DNA of 64,000 bases from Spirosoma aureum (GTDB lineage Bacteria; Bacteroidota; Bacteroidia; Cytophagales; Spirosomataceae). The stretch spans positions 3,184,501 through 3,248,500 of the forward strand of contig NZ_CP050063.1 of the NCBI RefSeq assembly GCF_011604685.1, written 5' to 3'. Shown here one piece after another: positions 63,480-64,000 of the stretch. The notes under the pieces are model-generated. The model searched no databases, was not told the DNA's origin, and saw only the letters and a list, made by a program, of their open reading frames with translations. How positions within the stretch are numbered: the stretch's first letter is position 1; each line of letters begins with the position of its first letter. The position numbers and the translations under genes are program-made.

Positions 63480-64000
63480 ATGATGAAACGCTACTTTGTT
63501 TTTTTGCTTGTAGTATTGGCCAACATGCCTGCTTTGGGGCAGGAATTGGCCGACTACTACCAAATTCCAGACCAGCGTCATCAATATGACCGGTTGCTGG
63601 CGCGCTATGGTGGTGCATATACCCGCGATCGCTGGTATGTTTCCCTGAACGGTTTTGTCCGCACAGACCGTGCTAAACTCGACAACTCATTTAATGACCT
63701 GATCGGAAGCAATCGGGTAACAAAATTGGGATGGAGTGCGCTCATTGGCTGGGCGTATCGGGAGCGGTGGGCTGTAGAAGCGGGTTATGTTAGTTCGCCT
63801 ACTCATACCGAAGTGCTTGTTAATAGTGGTGTATATCCGTATACCTTCCGATTTTCCAATGACAAACAGGGGCTTGTACTACGGGGTAAACGGATGATCC
63901 TGTCAACCAGTGGGCCCTGGAACAGATCAGGATTCTGGCTGACGGGCGGGTTATGGGTAACTCCGAACAGCAATCAGGATAAGGGTAAGTTTGCGCTTTC
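63480..64000 (+). CDS. Outer-membrane beta-barrel protein, 3' end cut by the window
   Basis: Open from the ATG at 63480 (two ATGs in a row) to the window end, 173 codons so far. A signal peptide (KRYFVFLLVVLANMPALG, cut near LGQEL) is followed by alternating barrel strands (RDRWYVSLNGFVRTDRAKLD, then VTKLGWSALIGWAYRERWAVEAGYV, first parts). It resembles small porin-like barrels of Bacteroidota. Downstream extent unknown. Confidence 0.75.
   Translation, partial: MMKRYFVFLLVVLANMPALGQELADYYQIPDQRHQYDRLLARYGGAYTRDRWYVSLNGFVRTDRAKLDNSFNDLIGSNRVTKLGWSALIGWAYRERWAVEAGYVSSPTHTEVLVNSGVYPYTFRFSNDKQGLVLRGKRMILSTSGPWNRSGFWLTGGLWVTPNSNQDKGKFAL

Overview
The window looks like a chromosomal segment of a Gram-negative Bacteroidota of the order Cytophagales, probably close to Spirosoma. 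The supporting signs are a SusC/SusD outer-membrane pair, a type IX secretion (T9SS) C-terminal sorting domain, DUF5618 and DUF2911 proteins, two-component systems with TPR-type sensors, Bacteroidota-type promoters (TTTG, about 18 nt, TAnnTTTG), and almost no Shine-Dalgarno sequences. The genus is an inference. No phage, insertion sequence, CRISPR array, rRNA or tRNA was recognised.

Layout. 1-4.6 kb: tail of a hybrid histidine kinase, a WapI-like immunity protein, a lone receiver, a PhnP-like metallohydrolase and an MpaB-like oxygenase. 4.6-10.8 kb: mnmE, a TonB-C protein, a TlpA-like thioredoxin, an M23 peptidase, a transglutaminase-like protein and a PPC/DUF296 protein. 11.4-14.0 kb: a TPR/HisKA_2 sensor kinase with its LytTR regulator. 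14.1-17.1 kb: a bifunctional nuclease, etfA-etfB and a TPR protein. 17-23.9 kb: a lipoprotein, secreted proteins, an AraC regulator, then a lipocalin-like, DinB and SnoaL cluster. 24-26.8 kb: a divergent Nramp transporter, dps and a Tat-exported sugar isomerase. 27-33 kb: dipeptidase, amidohydrolase, OsmC, a Crp-like regulator and a PQQ-type sugar dehydrogenase. 33-38.7 kb: a fused 5-oxoprolinase/hydantoinase with a DeoR regulator, divergent from nudK and a DUF4406 gene. 38.8-48.7 kb: a glycan locus (PIG-L deacetylase, SusD, SusC, GH20 hexosaminidase). 49-54.6 kb: DinB, an outer-membrane barrel, the serine-biosynthesis pair (serC plus a SerB-SerA fusion) and a YheT-like hydrolase. 54.6-64 kb: a T9SS metalloprotease, an acyl-CoA dehydrogenase, a broken SSB gene, DUF5618, DinB, two DUF2911 proteins and a barrel protein cut by the window end.

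How genes work together. The 38.8-48.7 kb block reads as a small utilisation locus for N-acetylhexosamine glycans. The SerB-SerA fusion and the aminotransferase cover all three steps from 3-phosphoglycerate to serine. EtfAB and the acyl-CoA dehydrogenase lie 42 kb apart but share an identical 14-bp inverted repeat upstream, which suggests one regulator for fatty-acid oxidation.

Most notable non-coding signals: that shared palindrome; three tandem decamers ending in AAACAA between deoR and nudK; an 18-bp repeat downstream of the AraC gene; two families of hairpins with conserved cores and compensating arms; and several gene relics (ssb, a possible K+ channel, and two unidentified genes). No clear defence or mobile system was found.
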